From NCBI GenBank assembly GCA_024229935.1, contig JAAERX010000051.1, positions 124,001 to 188,000 of the forward strand: a DNA stretch of 64,000 nt, read 5' to 3'. The notes below the pieces were generated by a model. It saw only the letters and a list, made by a program, of their open reading frames with translations, did no database searches and was not told where the DNA came from. A program made the translations under genes and the position numbers. The stretch is from Gammaproteobacteria bacterium. GTDB taxonomy: Bacteria; Pseudomonadota; Gammaproteobacteria; Steroidobacterales; GCA-2729495. Below are positions 39,327 through 49,313 of the stretch, piece by piece. Each line of letters begins with the position of its first letter. Positions within the stretch are counted from its first letter, which is position 1.

Positions 39327-40610
39327 TCAGTCGGACAGGGCTGTTGGGTCCGGTGAGCGAATACGCACTAGATTGATTGCATTATCACTGGTTTGCAAAA
39401 TTTCTACATTGTAGTCTCCCAGTTGCAGGCCGGTACCGGTTTCTGGAATATCTTCCAGTTCTTCAAGAATCAGTCCGTTAATGGTTTTGGCCTCGTCTAT
39501 AGGCAGATGCCAATTCATCATACGGTTAAGTGAGCGTATATTGGCACTGGCATCTACCAGATAGCAGTGAGGGTTTTTTTCATCAGTCGTTACATCGGCA
39601 TGGGTAGGCCCTGTATCACTGGTAAATTCACCGACAATTTCTTTAAGTATGTCTTCAAGTGTCACAAGCCCCTGAATATCACCATACTCATCTACTATCA
39701 GAGCTGCGCGTTTCTTATTGTATTGAAACTGCATGAGTTGTCGATGCAATGATGTGCCTTCAGGGATAAAGTAGGGTTCATCCATCAGCTGTTGTAACTG
39801 AGCTGATTTAAAAGATGCCAGCCCCTCTGTGCGAATCAGGTGGCGCAAATCCAGTATGCCGGCAACATTATCAATGCTGTCTCTAAAGATGGGTAAGCGT
39901 GTGTATTGACTGTTACGGATAGTGCTCAAAATAGTGTCCCAGTCATCATCCAGGTTGATACCCTTGATTTCAATGTGGGGCACCATGACGTCATCGACAG
40001 TCATGTCTTCTAGTTCGAGTATGCCCTGTAACATACGATGTCTCTTGCGTGGTATTAATGTTCCGGACTCATCAACCAGAACACGTAATTCTTCAATAGT
40101 CAGGTTATCTTTATCTGCATTGTCAGGGTCAATACCAAACAGACGTAACAGAGCATTGGAAATAAGGTTAATTGACCAAATAAGTGGAAAAGCAACTTTT
40201 AGGATTGGGTAGTAAATATATGCAGCTGGAAAAGCCAGTTTTTCAGGGTGCAATGCTGCCAGCGTTTTTGGTGTGACTTCAGCAAAGATTAAGACAACCA
40301 GTGTAAATATGAAGGTTCCTGCTGCAGCTGCTGCAGGCCCACCAATACGCAAAGTCAGGTAGCTGACCAGAGCCGCTGCAGTAAAGTTGACTAGATTATT
40401 GCCAAATAGGATGAGCGTGATCAGCCGATCAGGCCGCTTCAGTAGTTTTTCTGCTAAACGAGCGCCACGATGCCCTGAGCGTGCCTTGTGCTTCAGCCGG
40501 TAGTGATTCAGCGCCATTAGCGCTGTTTCTGTGCCCGAGAAAAAAGCTGAAAAAATAAGTAGAAAAAATAAGATTCCAAATAGAAACCCTATGGGTATAT
40601 CGTCACTCAA
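39327..40610 (-). CDS. HlyC/CorC-family (CNNM + CBS) transporter, YfjD/CorB-like
   Basis: FFSGTETALMALNHYRLKHKAR CNNM domain, tandem CBS (MVPHIEIKGIN..., VDEYGDIQGLVTLEDILKEIVGEF), CorC_HlyC C-terminus. Confidence 0.93.
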   Translation of the reverse strand: MSDDIPIGFLFGILFFLLIFSAFFSGTETALMALNHYRLKHKARSGHRGARLAEKLLKRPDRLITLILFGNNLVNFTAAALVSYLTLRIGGPAAAAAGTFIFTLVVLIFAEVTPKTLAALHPEKLAFPAAYIYYPILKVAFPLIWSINLISNALLRLFGIDPDNADKDNLTIEELRVLVDESGTLIPRKRHRMLQGILELEDMTVDDVMVPHIEIKGINLDDDWDTILSTIRNSQYTRLPIFRDSIDNVAGILDLRHLIRTEGLASFKSAQLQQLMDEPYFIPEGTSLHRQLMQFQYNKKRAALIVDEYGDIQGLVTLEDILKEIVGEFTSDTGPTHADVTTDEKNPHCYLVDASANIRSLNRMMNWHLPIDEAKTINGLILEELEDIPETGTGLQLGDYNVEILQTSDNAINLVRIRSPDPTALSD

Positions 40611-40789
40611 GAGAGTGAAACTCCTATGTTGCTGAACACATGATTATGTTGGCTAAGATGGGGGCATTCTGTCAAGGTTCAATGTTGCGTATCTGTACTG
40701 TTTAGAAAGCTTTTTTGGTGTGGCGATCAGGGTACAATGGCCACCAGCCTATATATGACATGAGATTGATAGCTATTTAAGGACTTTAG

Positions 40790-42154
40790 ATGTTTGGTGG
40801 ATTAAGTGCTCGTTTACGGCAGGTTTCTGACAAAGTTCGGGGCCGTGGGCGGCTGACTGAGGGAAATATCAAGGAAGCGGTGCGTGATGTGCGCATGGCA
40901 TTGCTTGAGGCTGATGTTGCTTTACCGGTAGTCAAGGGCTTTGTTGCGCGAGTAAAGCAACGAGCTATAGGTAGTGAAGTTTTACGCAGCCTGAGTCCTG
41001 GCCAGGTTTTTATAAAAATTCTGAACCAGGAGTTGACCCGTGCGTTGGGTGGAGAGTCTGCCGAGTTGCAGTTACGTCAGCAGCCACCGGTTATTATTTT
41101 GCTGGCTGGTTTGCAGGGTGCTGGTAAAACAACGACAGCAGCAAAATTGGCTGCGTATTTAAAAGGTAAGCCGGGTAAACACCCCATGCTGGTTAGCCTG
41201 GATACACGCCGCCCGGCAGCTATGTTGCAGCTTCAGCAATTGGCAGAGCGCGTTGATGTGCCGTTTGTGCCATTCAATGAGGGTGATGCACCACTTGAAA
41301 TTGCAATCAGAGCAATTGCTGAAGCACGTAAAAAACTGGTTGATGTCGTTATTCTCGATACAGCAGGTCGTACGCGACTTGAAGATGACTTGTTACAGGA
41401 GCTTAAACAACTGCATGCTGAGGTCAGTCCTGCAGAAACTTTATTTGTGGTGGATAGCATGGCCGGACAGGATGCAGTCCATGCTGCACAAGCATTTGGT
41501 GATGCGCTGCCACTGACGGGCGTCATTCTTACGAAAACAGATGGTGATGCACGTGGAGGTGCAGCGCTGTCTGTAAAGACAGTAACTGGAAAGCCCATCA
41601 AATTTATCGGTACTGGTGAGGATATAAGTGGCTTTGAAATGTTTCATCCGGAACGGATGGCGCAACGAATCCTGGGTATGGGTGATGTGCTTAGTCTTGT
41701 CGAAGAGGTTGAGCAGAAAGTTGATAGTGAGCAAGCCGCGCGACTGGTTGGGAAGATGCGTAAAGGTAAGGGATTCGATCTTGCTGATATGCGTGATCAG
41801 TTGAGTCAGATGCTGAATATGGGTGATATGAAGGGCTTGTTTGAAAAACTGCCATTGCCGGGAAATATGAACCCGGATGCACTGGCAAAAGGTATTGATA
41901 CAAAAATGCTCAAACGCCAGGTTGCTATTATTAATTCTATGACGTTATCAGAGCGACAGTTTCCAAAAACTATTAATGGCTCCCGAAAAAAACGAATCGC
42001 ATCCGGTGCTGGTTTGCAGGTTCAGGATGTAAATCGACTGTTGAAACAGCATGTACATATGCAAAAAACCATGAAAAAAATGGGTAAGGGGGGAATGCAG
42101 CAGATGATGCAGAGTCTGGGGCAAGGTGGAGGCGGCCAGTTCCCACCACGATAA
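40790..42154 (+). CDS. ffh: Signal recognition particle protein Ffh
   Basis: LAGLQGAGKTTTAAKLAAYLK, VILDTAGRTRLEDDL; Met-rich M domain. Confidence 0.98.
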   Translation: MFGGLSARLRQVSDKVRGRGRLTEGNIKEAVRDVRMALLEADVALPVVKGFVARVKQRAIGSEVLRSLSPGQVFIKILNQELTRALGGESAELQLRQQPPVIILLAGLQGAGKTTTAAKLAAYLKGKPGKHPMLVSLDTRRPAAMLQLQQLAERVDVPFVPFNEGDAPLEIAIRAIAEARKKLVDVVILDTAGRTRLEDDLLQELKQLHAEVSPAETLFVVDSMAGQDAVHAAQAFGDALPLTGVILTKTDGDARGGAALSVKTVTGKPIKFIGTGEDISGFEMFHPERMAQRILGMGDVLSLVEEVEQKVDSEQAARLVGKMRKGKGFDLADMRDQLSQMLNMGDMKGLFEKLPLPGNMNPDALAKGIDTKMLKRQVAIINSMTLSERQFPKTINGSRKKRIASGAGLQVQDVNRLLKQHVHMQKTMKKMGKGGMQQMMQSLGQGGGGQFPPR

Positions 42155-42292
42155 TGCGCTGCAATATTTATTTTTTTACTGATTTTTAGGTGGATTTTGA
42201 AAAATAGTGCGCTTCTGGGGCGTATTTCTTGTAAAACAAGCCTCTGCCGGGTTCACATCGCCTGAAAATCCAGTAAAATCCCCACCTTAAGA

Positions 42293-42323
42293 AACGGCGG
42301 AACTTTGGTTCCGCCGTTGTTTT
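42293..42323 (+). terminator. Strong hairpin + T-run between ffh and rpsP
   Basis: AACGGCGGAAC-TTTG-GTTCCGCCGTT then GTTTT. Confidence 0.8.
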
Positions 42324-42377
42324 GTCGTACATCGGTAACGGCATTTTATGCATGATTAATTTGGAGCAGGACTCAAG

Positions 42378-42647
42378 ATGGTAAGCATTCGTTTATCCAG
42401 GGGCGGCGCTAAAAAGCGGCCGTTCTATCACATTGTTGTGACGGATCAGAGAAATCGTCGCGACGGTCGTTATATTGAACGCCTGGGTTATTTCAATCCG
42501 ATTGCTGCTGATGGTAAAGATCAGATTCGTGTTGATTTGCCACGTGTTGATTACTGGATCAGTCAGGGCGCACAAGCGTCTGACCGAGTCAGTGGTTTGT
42601 TAAAAGGTTATCGCAAGCAGGCAGCAACGCCTGCTGCTGAAGCCTGA
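42378..42647 (+). CDS. rpsP: 30S ribosomal protein S16
   Basis: [41 protein letters not shown]. Confidence 0.99.
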   Translation: MVSIRLSRGGAKKRPFYHIVVTDQRNRRDGRYIERLGYFNPIAADGKDQIRVDLPRVDYWISQGAQASDRVSGLLKGYRKQAATPAAEA

Positions 42648-42697
42648 GTCAGCTTAAGAAGATGCTGCGTTTTATAATGTAGTGTCGTTCAGTTGGA

Positions 42698-43216
42698 ATG
42701 GACGAAAATAAGTCCGCAATGTTGGTTGGCGGTATTTCCGGTGCTTTTGGTGTTAGAGGCTGGTTAAAAGTCAGCTCATATACCGACCCCCCGGAGAATA
42801 TTTTAAAGTATTCCCCCTGGCAATTATGTATGGCTGGTGACGGACGCCCGTCACGCACTATGCAACTGGTTCAGGGCAAACTGCATGGCAAGGGTTTGGT
42901 CGTGCAGCTGGAAGGAATAGAAGATCGTGATGAGGCTGAGAAGCTTAGAGGTTTGGAAATCCGCATTGAGCGTCAGCGGGTACCGGAGCTGGATAGCGGT
43001 CATTACTACTGGGCAGACCTTGAAGGTCTGCAAGTAATAAATAGTAGTGGAGTTGTATTGGGTCAGGTTGATCATCTGCTTGATACGGGTTCAAACGATG
43101 TACTGGTGGTAAGTGGCAAAGTTCGTCACCTTATACCATTCATATACGATGATACGGTACTTAGTGTTGATCTGGAGGCTGGTTGTATTCAGGTTGACTG
43201 GGAAGTCAATGATTGA
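42698..43216 (+). CDS. rimM: Ribosome maturation factor RimM
   Basis: LVGGISGAFGVRGWLKVSSYTDPPENIL, YYWADLEGLQV; rpsP-rimM-trmD-rplS order. Confidence 0.97.
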   Translation: MDENKSAMLVGGISGAFGVRGWLKVSSYTDPPENILKYSPWQLCMAGDGRPSRTMQLVQGKLHGKGLVVQLEGIEDRDEAEKLRGLEIRIERQRVPELDSGHYYWADLEGLQVINSSGVVLGQVDHLLDTGSNDVLVVSGKVRHLIPFIYDDTVLSVDLEAGCIQVDWEVND

Positions 43217-43232
43217 AGATGGGGAGTAGCTG

Positions 43233-43967
43233 ATGCATATCAATGTGGTCAGTCTGTTCCCTGACCTTATCCGTGATGCTGCGGCATATGGTGTAGGTGG
43301 TAGGGCATTAAAACGTAAGTTGGTTCAACTGGATTGTACTAATCCGCGAGATTTTACGGATGATGCTTACCAGACAGTAGATGACCGTCCTTATGGTGGA
43401 GGTCCCGGCATGGTGCTCAAAGTTGAGCCTATGGCCAGTGCAATTTGTGCTGCCCGGGGAGCAATGCCGGAAGGTAGTCGGGTAGTTTTCCTGAATCCGC
43501 AGGGTAGGGTATTTAATCAGGATATCGCTCAAAAAATGAGTGAACTGCCAGGACTGGTATTGGTTGCCGGTCGCTATGAAGGTTTTGATGAGCGATTGTT
43601 GGACCGTTATGCTGATGATGAGTTATCACTGGGTGATTATGTGCTTAGTGGTGGTGAGATGGCAGCGCTGGTTGTGATGGATGCAGTAGTACGATTGTTA
43701 CCGGGCGTGCTTGGTAGTGAAGATTCAATAGAGCAGGAGTCCTTTATGGACGGGTTGTTGGATTACGCACACTACACTCGACCGGAAGAAGTTGATGGTA
43801 TGCAGGTGCCTGAAGTATTGCTTGGAGGTAATCATGCAGTAATCAGACGGTGGCGTTTGAAACAGGCATTAGGCAGAACCTGGTTGCGACGTCCGGAGTT
43901 ACTGGCTGGGCGAGAGCTGACGCCAGAAGAGCAGGAATTATTGAATGAATTTATTGCGGAACAGTGA
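43233..43967 (+). CDS. trmD: tRNA (guanine-N1)-methyltransferase
   Basis: VVSLFPDLIRDAAAYGVGGRALKRKLVQLDCTNPRDFTDDAYQTVDDRPYGGGPGMV. Confidence 0.98.
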   Translation: MHINVVSLFPDLIRDAAAYGVGGRALKRKLVQLDCTNPRDFTDDAYQTVDDRPYGGGPGMVLKVEPMASAICAARGAMPEGSRVVFLNPQGRVFNQDIAQKMSELPGLVLVAGRYEGFDERLLDRYADDELSLGDYVLSGGEMAALVVMDAVVRLLPGVLGSEDSIEQESFMDGLLDYAHYTRPEEVDGMQVPEVLLGGNHAVIRRWRLKQALGRTWLRRPELLAGRELTPEEQELLNEFIAEQ

Positions 43968-44044
43968 TGTTTAGCTGATAGGGAAAATAACGGGTTGAAT
44001 AGTTGTGATGGAACATCCGTCACGAAATGATAGGTGATAGAAAG

Positions 44045-44389
44045 ATGAGCAATATAATCCAGGAACTTGAACAGGAACAAATGGGCAAAGAACTGCCTGA
44101 ATTTGGTCCTGGTGATACAGTCGTTGTGCAGGTCAGAGTTCGTGAGGGTGAACGTGAACGTTTGCAAGCATATGAGGGTGTGGTTATAGCGAAACGTAAC
44201 CGCGGACTTAATTCAGCATTTACCGTGCGCAAGATATCGCATGGAGAAGGCGTTGAACGAGTTTTTCAGACATACAGCTCTGCAGTAGCAGGTATAGAAG
44301 TGAAACGACGTGGTGATGTGCGGCGTGCCAAGCTCTATTATTTGCGTGAGCGCAGCGGTAAATCAGCTCGTATTAAAGAAAAAATCTAA
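44045..44389 (+). CDS. rplS: 50S ribosomal protein L19
   Basis: [58 protein letters not shown] also open from 44027. Confidence 0.98.
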   Translation: MSNIIQELEQEQMGKELPEFGPGDTVVVQVRVREGERERLQAYEGVVIAKRNRGLNSAFTVRKISHGEGVERVFQTYSSAVAGIEVKRRGDVRRAKLYYLRERSGKSARIKEKI

Positions 44390-44406
44390 ATTCTGGCAGC
44401 CATGCC

Positions 44407-45315
44407 GTGCATTACATGTTTAGTGAATTTTCTGCTGTAAGATACCGCCGGCATCAGTTGGCGGTTCGCGTTCCAGCTGTTATTTCTATAGCAGTAGTAA
44501 TACTGTTCGTCTGTCTTTTGAGCGGTTGTGGCTCAATTGTTTCCAGCATGTCTGATGGCTTGTCAGGGGCTATTCTCAATCAGGAAGACCCTGAGCTGGT
44601 GCGTGAAGCCTTGCCTTCTTATCTGCTGCTTCTGGATGGTTTTGCCCGGTCCAATCCTGATAATGTGGATGCACTTTCTGCTGCTGCTCAACTGTACACT
44701 GCGTATGGTGCTGCCTTAATTGATGACCCCGTACGGTCTGCAAAGTTGACTGCTCATGCCAAAGACTATGGTGAGCAGGCCTTGTGTGCATCCAATGGTG
44801 ATGCTTGTGGGCTTGATGGTATCGACTTTGATCAATATGAAGCCATCATTCGCTCAACAGGTGAGGATGATGTGCTGGCTTTGTTTAGTTATAGCCTGAG
44901 TACGCTTGCCTGGATTCGTTTTAATTCAACGAATTTTGATGCTTTAGTAGATTTGCCCAAGATGGAAGTAGCGCTTGATCATTTATATAGTCTTGACCCG
45001 GGCGAATATAAGGCAGCTACCTGTATGTACCTTGGTGTACTCAATACACTGCGTCCCCCTGCCTTGGGAGGTAAGCCGGAGCTGGCTCGTGAATGGTTTG
45101 AGCGTGGTATCAGTTTGTCTGAGGGCAGGGACCTGAGTATTAAGGTTGAGTATGCGCGTGGCTATGCAAGGCTGTTATATGACCGTGAATTGTATGATCG
45201 TTTATTGAACGAAGTCATGCAGGCAGATGTCAAACAGTCTGATCTCACGCTTTTTAACGTGCTTGCACAAGAACAGGCAGCTGCTTTGCTGGCTAGCGCG
45301 GATGATTATTTTTAA
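44407..45315 (+). CDS. TRAP transporter TatT-component family lipoprotein
   Basis: Lipobox CLLSGCGSIVSSM; helical TPR-like repeats; immediately upstream of DctP/DctQ/DctM genes. Confidence 0.82.
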   Translation: MHYMFSEFSAVRYRRHQLAVRVPAVISIAVVILFVCLLSGCGSIVSSMSDGLSGAILNQEDPELVREALPSYLLLLDGFARSNPDNVDALSAAAQLYTAYGAALIDDPVRSAKLTAHAKDYGEQALCASNGDACGLDGIDFDQYEAIIRSTGEDDVLALFSYSLSTLAWIRFNSTNFDALVDLPKMEVALDHLYSLDPGEYKAATCMYLGVLNTLRPPALGGKPELAREWFERGISLSEGRDLSIKVEYARGYARLLYDRELYDRLLNEVMQADVKQSDLTLFNVLAQEQAAALLASADDYF

Positions 45316-45331
45316 TGGTGAAGTTAATTTC

Positions 45332-46396
45332 ATGACACGACTAGGAAATATAAGAGTGGGGAATTTGCGGTTAGCTAAGTTCCTCTTTGTGGGCATTGCA
45401 GCTGTAATGTTTAGCCTGACTGCCCAGGCAGCCGTATTCAAAATTGCTACCGTTGTGCCTGAGGGCTCTGACTGGATGCTTGAATTTCGCACTGCTGCTG
45501 AAAAGATCAAGACGCGCACTGAAGGCCGTGTGATATTTAAGTTTTACGGCGGCGGCATTATGGGTAATGACAAGAAAGTCTTGAAAAAGATTCGTATTGG
45601 TCAGTTACAAGGCGGTGCATTTTCTACAGGTGGGCTTGTAGATAAATATCATGATATTGAGCTATATGGCCTGCCTTTTGTGTTTAATTCACAGGCTGAA
45701 GTCGACTATGTGCGTGAAAAATATGATGCTCAGTTACTAGCGGGTTTGCGTGAGGCTGGCTTCATGAGCTTTGGGTTTGCTGGCGGTGGCTTTGCAAATT
45801 TTATGAGCGGTGACCCTATTCATGGTCAGCAGGATCTTGAGGGTAGAAAACTTTGGATACCTGATGGTGATTTTAGTAGTTTTACTGCTCTGAAAATGAT
45901 GAACCTTTCTCCTGTTGTGTTGCCTTTGTCTGATGTCCTCACCGGACTACAAACTGGTTTGCTTGATGTTGTAGTTGCACCACCATCTGTTGCTTTATTG
46001 CTGCAGTGGTACACCAAGGTTAGTTATATTAATCCGCTGCCGGTTTCATTTACACTCGGCATACTTGCAATTGATAACCGGGCTTTTGATCGTATCAGTG
46101 AAGCTGACCAGGATATTGTGACGGAAGTTATGACAGATACGTATGTCCACTTTGATCAGGCTAATCGAATTGCTAATGTGAAGGCAGAAGAAACGTTATT
46201 GAAGAATGGTCTGCAGCTTGCAGAAGCTAATGATGAGATTATTTCTTACTGGCGCGGCGTTGCTAAGGAAACAAACGCAAAAATATGGACTGAAAAAGCA
46301 GTTGATAAAAACTTGCTTGCTGAGTTGGTGGCGGTATTGGCCGAATATCGTGCAATGGGTGGCAGTGATGAGGCTGTTGCTAATGCAGTTCAGTAA
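45332..46396 (+). CDS. TRAP transporter substrate-binding protein (DctP family)
   Basis: Signal peptide then VFKIATVVPEGSDWMLEFRTAAEKIKTRTEGRVIFKFYGGGIMGNDKKVLKKIRIGQLQGGAF. ORF extends to 45227 inside the upstream gene. Confidence 0.93.
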   Translation: MTRLGNIRVGNLRLAKFLFVGIAAVMFSLTAQAAVFKIATVVPEGSDWMLEFRTAAEKIKTRTEGRVIFKFYGGGIMGNDKKVLKKIRIGQLQGGAFSTGGLVDKYHDIELYGLPFVFNSQAEVDYVREKYDAQLLAGLREAGFMSFGFAGGGFANFMSGDPIHGQQDLEGRKLWIPDGDFSSFTALKMMNLSPVVLPLSDVLTGLQTGLLDVVVAPPSVALLLQWYTKVSYINPLPVSFTLGILAIDNRAFDRISEADQDIVTEVMTDTYVHFDQANRIANVKAEETLLKNGLQLAEANDEIISYWRGVAKETNAKIWTEKAVDKNLLAELVAVLAEYRAMGGSDEAVANAVQ

Positions 46397-46419
46397 GCAA
46401 CTGGCTGGCAGTTGAAACG

Positions 46420-46911
46420 TTGTTGGATAAAGCTGACAAACTGGGTCGGTGGCTGGAAAATGCCTTATTAACAAGCTTGTTACTTGCCATGATGGGGCTT
46501 GGCGCGGCTCAGATTTTATTGCGTTGGAGTGGCGAGGGTAGTTTTATATGGAGTGATGAAGCCGTTCGATTGATGGTGCTTTGGATAGCTATGATTGCAG
46601 GGGTGGCTGCAGCTCGGGAAGACCGTCATATTGCTATAGATGTTTTGGCGCGTGGCTTGTCGCAGCGGGGTAGGGTGTATGCAGCTGCTGTTGTTAATTT
46701 GTTTACTGTAGTTGTCTGTTTTGCACTTGCCTGGTACGCATTAGAAATGGTGGGTTACACCATCGAAGATGGCGATACCCTCTTAAGTGGAATGCCATTA
46801 TGGTGGTTTCAGAGTGTTATGCCCGTTGGTTTTTTTTTGATGGGGTATCGCTATACGATTTGGTTTTATCGGCATCTGCGTGAAGCCTTGCGACCCGGAG
46901 AGGGCGCATGA
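46420..46911 (+). CDS. TRAP transporter small permease (DctQ family)
   Basis: Four-TM ORF with WSDEAVRLMVLWIAMIAGVAAAREDRHIAIDVL; TTG start. Confidence 0.93.
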   Translation: MLDKADKLGRWLENALLTSLLLAMMGLGAAQILLRWSGEGSFIWSDEAVRLMVLWIAMIAGVAAAREDRHIAIDVLARGLSQRGRVYAAAVVNLFTVVVCFALAWYALEMVGYTIEDGDTLLSGMPLWWFQSVMPVGFFLMGYRYTIWFYRHLREALRPGEGA

Positions 46912-48167
46912 TGATTGCCAGTTTGCTGCTGATTATCCTGGCATTATTTGGCGCTCCCTTATTCGCAATAATTGCGGCAGGTGCGTTACTTAGTTTTATC
47001 GCCCTTGATCCTGCTTTCGCGGTTACAGTTCCGTTAGAAATATACAGTATTGCAGACATGCCCATTCTGCTGGCCATTCCTTTGTTTACCTTTGCCGGGT
47101 ATCTGGTGAGTGAAAGTCAGGCGCCTGCCAGACTGGTTCGCCTGACAAATGCATTATTAGGCTGGATGCCAGGTGGGTTGGCTATTGTTGCTATTGTTGC
47201 CTGCTCATTTTTCACGGCATTCACAGGTGCATCAGGTGTAACCATTATTGCGCTTGGGGCTATTCTTTATCCTGCGCTCACTCAGGCAGGTTATAAAGAG
47301 CGCTTTAATCTTGGTCTGGTGACTTCTGGTGGGAGTCTGGGTTTACTATTTGCACCATCATTACCATTGATCCTTTATGGTGTTATTGCTGAGGTCAACA
47401 TTGATGACCTGTTTCTAGCGGGTATCTTGCCTGGAACCTTAATGCTGCTTGCGCTTTCTATCTGGTCGTTATGGGTTAATAGGTCTAATCGTCTACCCTT
47501 AAAGCATTTTTCATTGCAAGAAGTATTTTCAGCTTTCCGTGATTCATTGTGGGAATTGCCATTGCCGGTGGTTGTACTTGGCGGAATATATTCCGGGTTG
47601 CTGGCCGTTTCTGAGGCGGCAGCTGTGACGGCACTGTATGTTTTTTTTGTGGAGGTGCTGATACGTCGTGAAATTTCATTCATTCGCCTTCCGGGCATTA
47701 TGCGTGAATCTATGGTGTTGGTTGGTGGCATTTTATTGATTCTGGGCGCTTCATTGGCATCTACTAATTATGTGATTGATGCCGAGGTTCCGCAGAAATT
47801 GATTGGCTTTGTGTCCCAGTTTATTGAAGGGCGGGCAAGTTTTTTGATCCTCTTGTTATTTTTTCTTCTGATCCTTGGTGCATTTCTGGATATTTTTTCT
47901 GCTTTGGTTCTGATTGTGCCGCTCATTTTGCCTGTGGCCGCACAGTTTGGTGTCGATCCGGTTCATTTGGGCATCATTTTTCTGGCGACTATGCAGCTTG
48001 GGTATCTGACGCCACCGGTAGGCCTGAACTTGTTTATTGCCAGTTATCGCTTCAATAAACCAATCCTGCAGGTTTACCGGGCAACATTTCCGTTCTTGCT
48101 TATTCTTCTGATTACAGTTGTGATGATTATATTTTGGCCAGGATTGTCCCTGATGTTACTTAACTAG
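46908..48167 (+). CDS. TRAP transporter large permease (DctM family)
   Basis: LLAIPLFTFAGYLVSES, FFTAFTGASGVTIIALGAILYPALTQAGY, LGYLTPPVGLNLFIASYRF. Confidence 0.96.
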   Translation: MMIASLLLIILALFGAPLFAIIAAGALLSFIALDPAFAVTVPLEIYSIADMPILLAIPLFTFAGYLVSESQAPARLVRLTNALLGWMPGGLAIVAIVACSFFTAFTGASGVTIIALGAILYPALTQAGYKERFNLGLVTSGGSLGLLFAPSLPLILYGVIAEVNIDDLFLAGILPGTLMLLALSIWSLWVNRSNRLPLKHFSLQEVFSAFRDSLWELPLPVVVLGGIYSGLLAVSEAAAVTALYVFFVEVLIRREISFIRLPGIMRESMVLVGGILLILGASLASTNYVIDAEVPQKLIGFVSQFIEGRASFLILLLFFLLILGAFLDIFSALVLIVPLILPVAAQFGVDPVHLGIIFLATMQLGYLTPPVGLNLFIASYRFNKPILQVYRATFPFLLILLITVVMIIFWPGLSLMLLN

Positions 48168-48182
48168 GTTATATATTGTCTG

Positions 48183-49298
48183 ATGCGTGCACAGCTTAAT
48201 TTTAAATACTTTTTTCTTTTCTATGTGTTTTTTAGCTGCGCCCCTGTATTCGCAGACGCTGTACTAACGGTCCCGCCCGGGTTCAAAATAGAACGGATTG
48301 CAACTGTTCCTAAAGCGCGTTCTATGGTGTGGGGAGAACAGGAAACTCTGTTTGTATCGACTCAGTTTGCTGGAAAGATTTATGCGGTAACAAATATATT
48401 TTCTACTAAGCCCTTAGTACAGATTGTTGCAGAGGGATTACGTATTTCAAATGGCATCGCCTTTTATGATGGTGATCTTTATGTTGCTGAAGCTACAAGA
48501 ATAATAGTCTATCGTGATATTGAAGCTCGACTTGAAAAGCCTGGTGTGCCTGAAGTTATTATTGATAACTTACCGGCAGAAAAATTACATAGCTGGAAAT
48601 ATCTTGCTTTCGGCCCTGATAAAAAGCTTTATGTTTCAATTGGTGCACCTTGTAATATATGTGAAGTAACTAATTCTGGAATGATTGCACGTATGAATCC
48701 TGATGGTACAGATTTTGAAGCCTATGCCAGAGGTATTCGCAATTCGGTTGGCTTTGCATGGCATCCGCTGACAGCGGAGCTTTGGTTCACTGATAACAAC
48801 CGTGACCTGCTGGGTGATGATAAACCTCTTGATGAGTTAAATAAGGCAGATAGGCCAGGACTGCACTTTGGCTTCCCGTTTTGTCATGGCGCTGAGCTGG
48901 TTGAGCCCGATGCTGATCTGGCTGCATTGGGCAGCTGTAATGAGTCTGTAGGCCCGGTTCAGGAGCTGGGTCCGCACGTGGCACCTTTGGGTATAGCTTT
49001 CTATACTGGCATGATGTTCCCTCAAAGTTATAAGAAACAGGTGTTTATAGCTGAACATGGTTCATGGAACAGAAGTGAGAAAATTGGTTATCGTATAAGT
49101 CTGGTGCGTCTTGATAAGGCAGGCCAAAGTAGTTTGAGTTATGAGCCTTTTGCCGAGGGCTGGTTGCAGGATGGCAAAGTTAGCGGTCGACCGGTTGATT
49201 TACTGGTTGCCCCCGATGGCTCTTTGCTTGTCAGTGAAGATAAGCACGGGGCAATTTATCGGATTAGCTATACTGCTGGTTCAATCGAATCTGAATAA
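48183..49298 (+). CDS. PQQ-dependent sugar dehydrogenase / L-sorbosone dehydrogenase-like beta-propeller
   Basis: PPGFKIERIATVPKARSMVWG, ARGIRNSVGFAWHPLTAELWFTDNNRD, FIAEHGSWNRSEKIGYRISLV, RPVDLLVAPDGSLLVSEDKHGAIYRI. Confidence 0.88.
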   Translation: MRAQLNFKYFFLFYVFFSCAPVFADAVLTVPPGFKIERIATVPKARSMVWGEQETLFVSTQFAGKIYAVTNIFSTKPLVQIVAEGLRISNGIAFYDGDLYVAEATRIIVYRDIEARLEKPGVPEVIIDNLPAEKLHSWKYLAFGPDKKLYVSIGAPCNICEVTNSGMIARMNPDGTDFEAYARGIRNSVGFAWHPLTAELWFTDNNRDLLGDDKPLDELNKADRPGLHFGFPFCHGAELVEPDADLAALGSCNESVGPVQELGPHVAPLGIAFYTGMMFPQSYKKQVFIAEHGSWNRSEKIGYRISLVRLDKAGQSSLSYEPFAEGWLQDGKVSGRPVDLLVAPDGSLLVSEDKHGAIYRISYTAGSIESE

Positions 49299-49313
49299 TG
49301 TAGGTAAGCATAA

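Noticed and set aside
45227-45331. N-terminal extension of the DctP ORF (MSNSLISRFLTCLHKN...)
   Set aside because: Overlaps the TatT-type gene; a normal signal peptide begins at 45332 (MTRLGNIRVGNLRLAKFLFVG).
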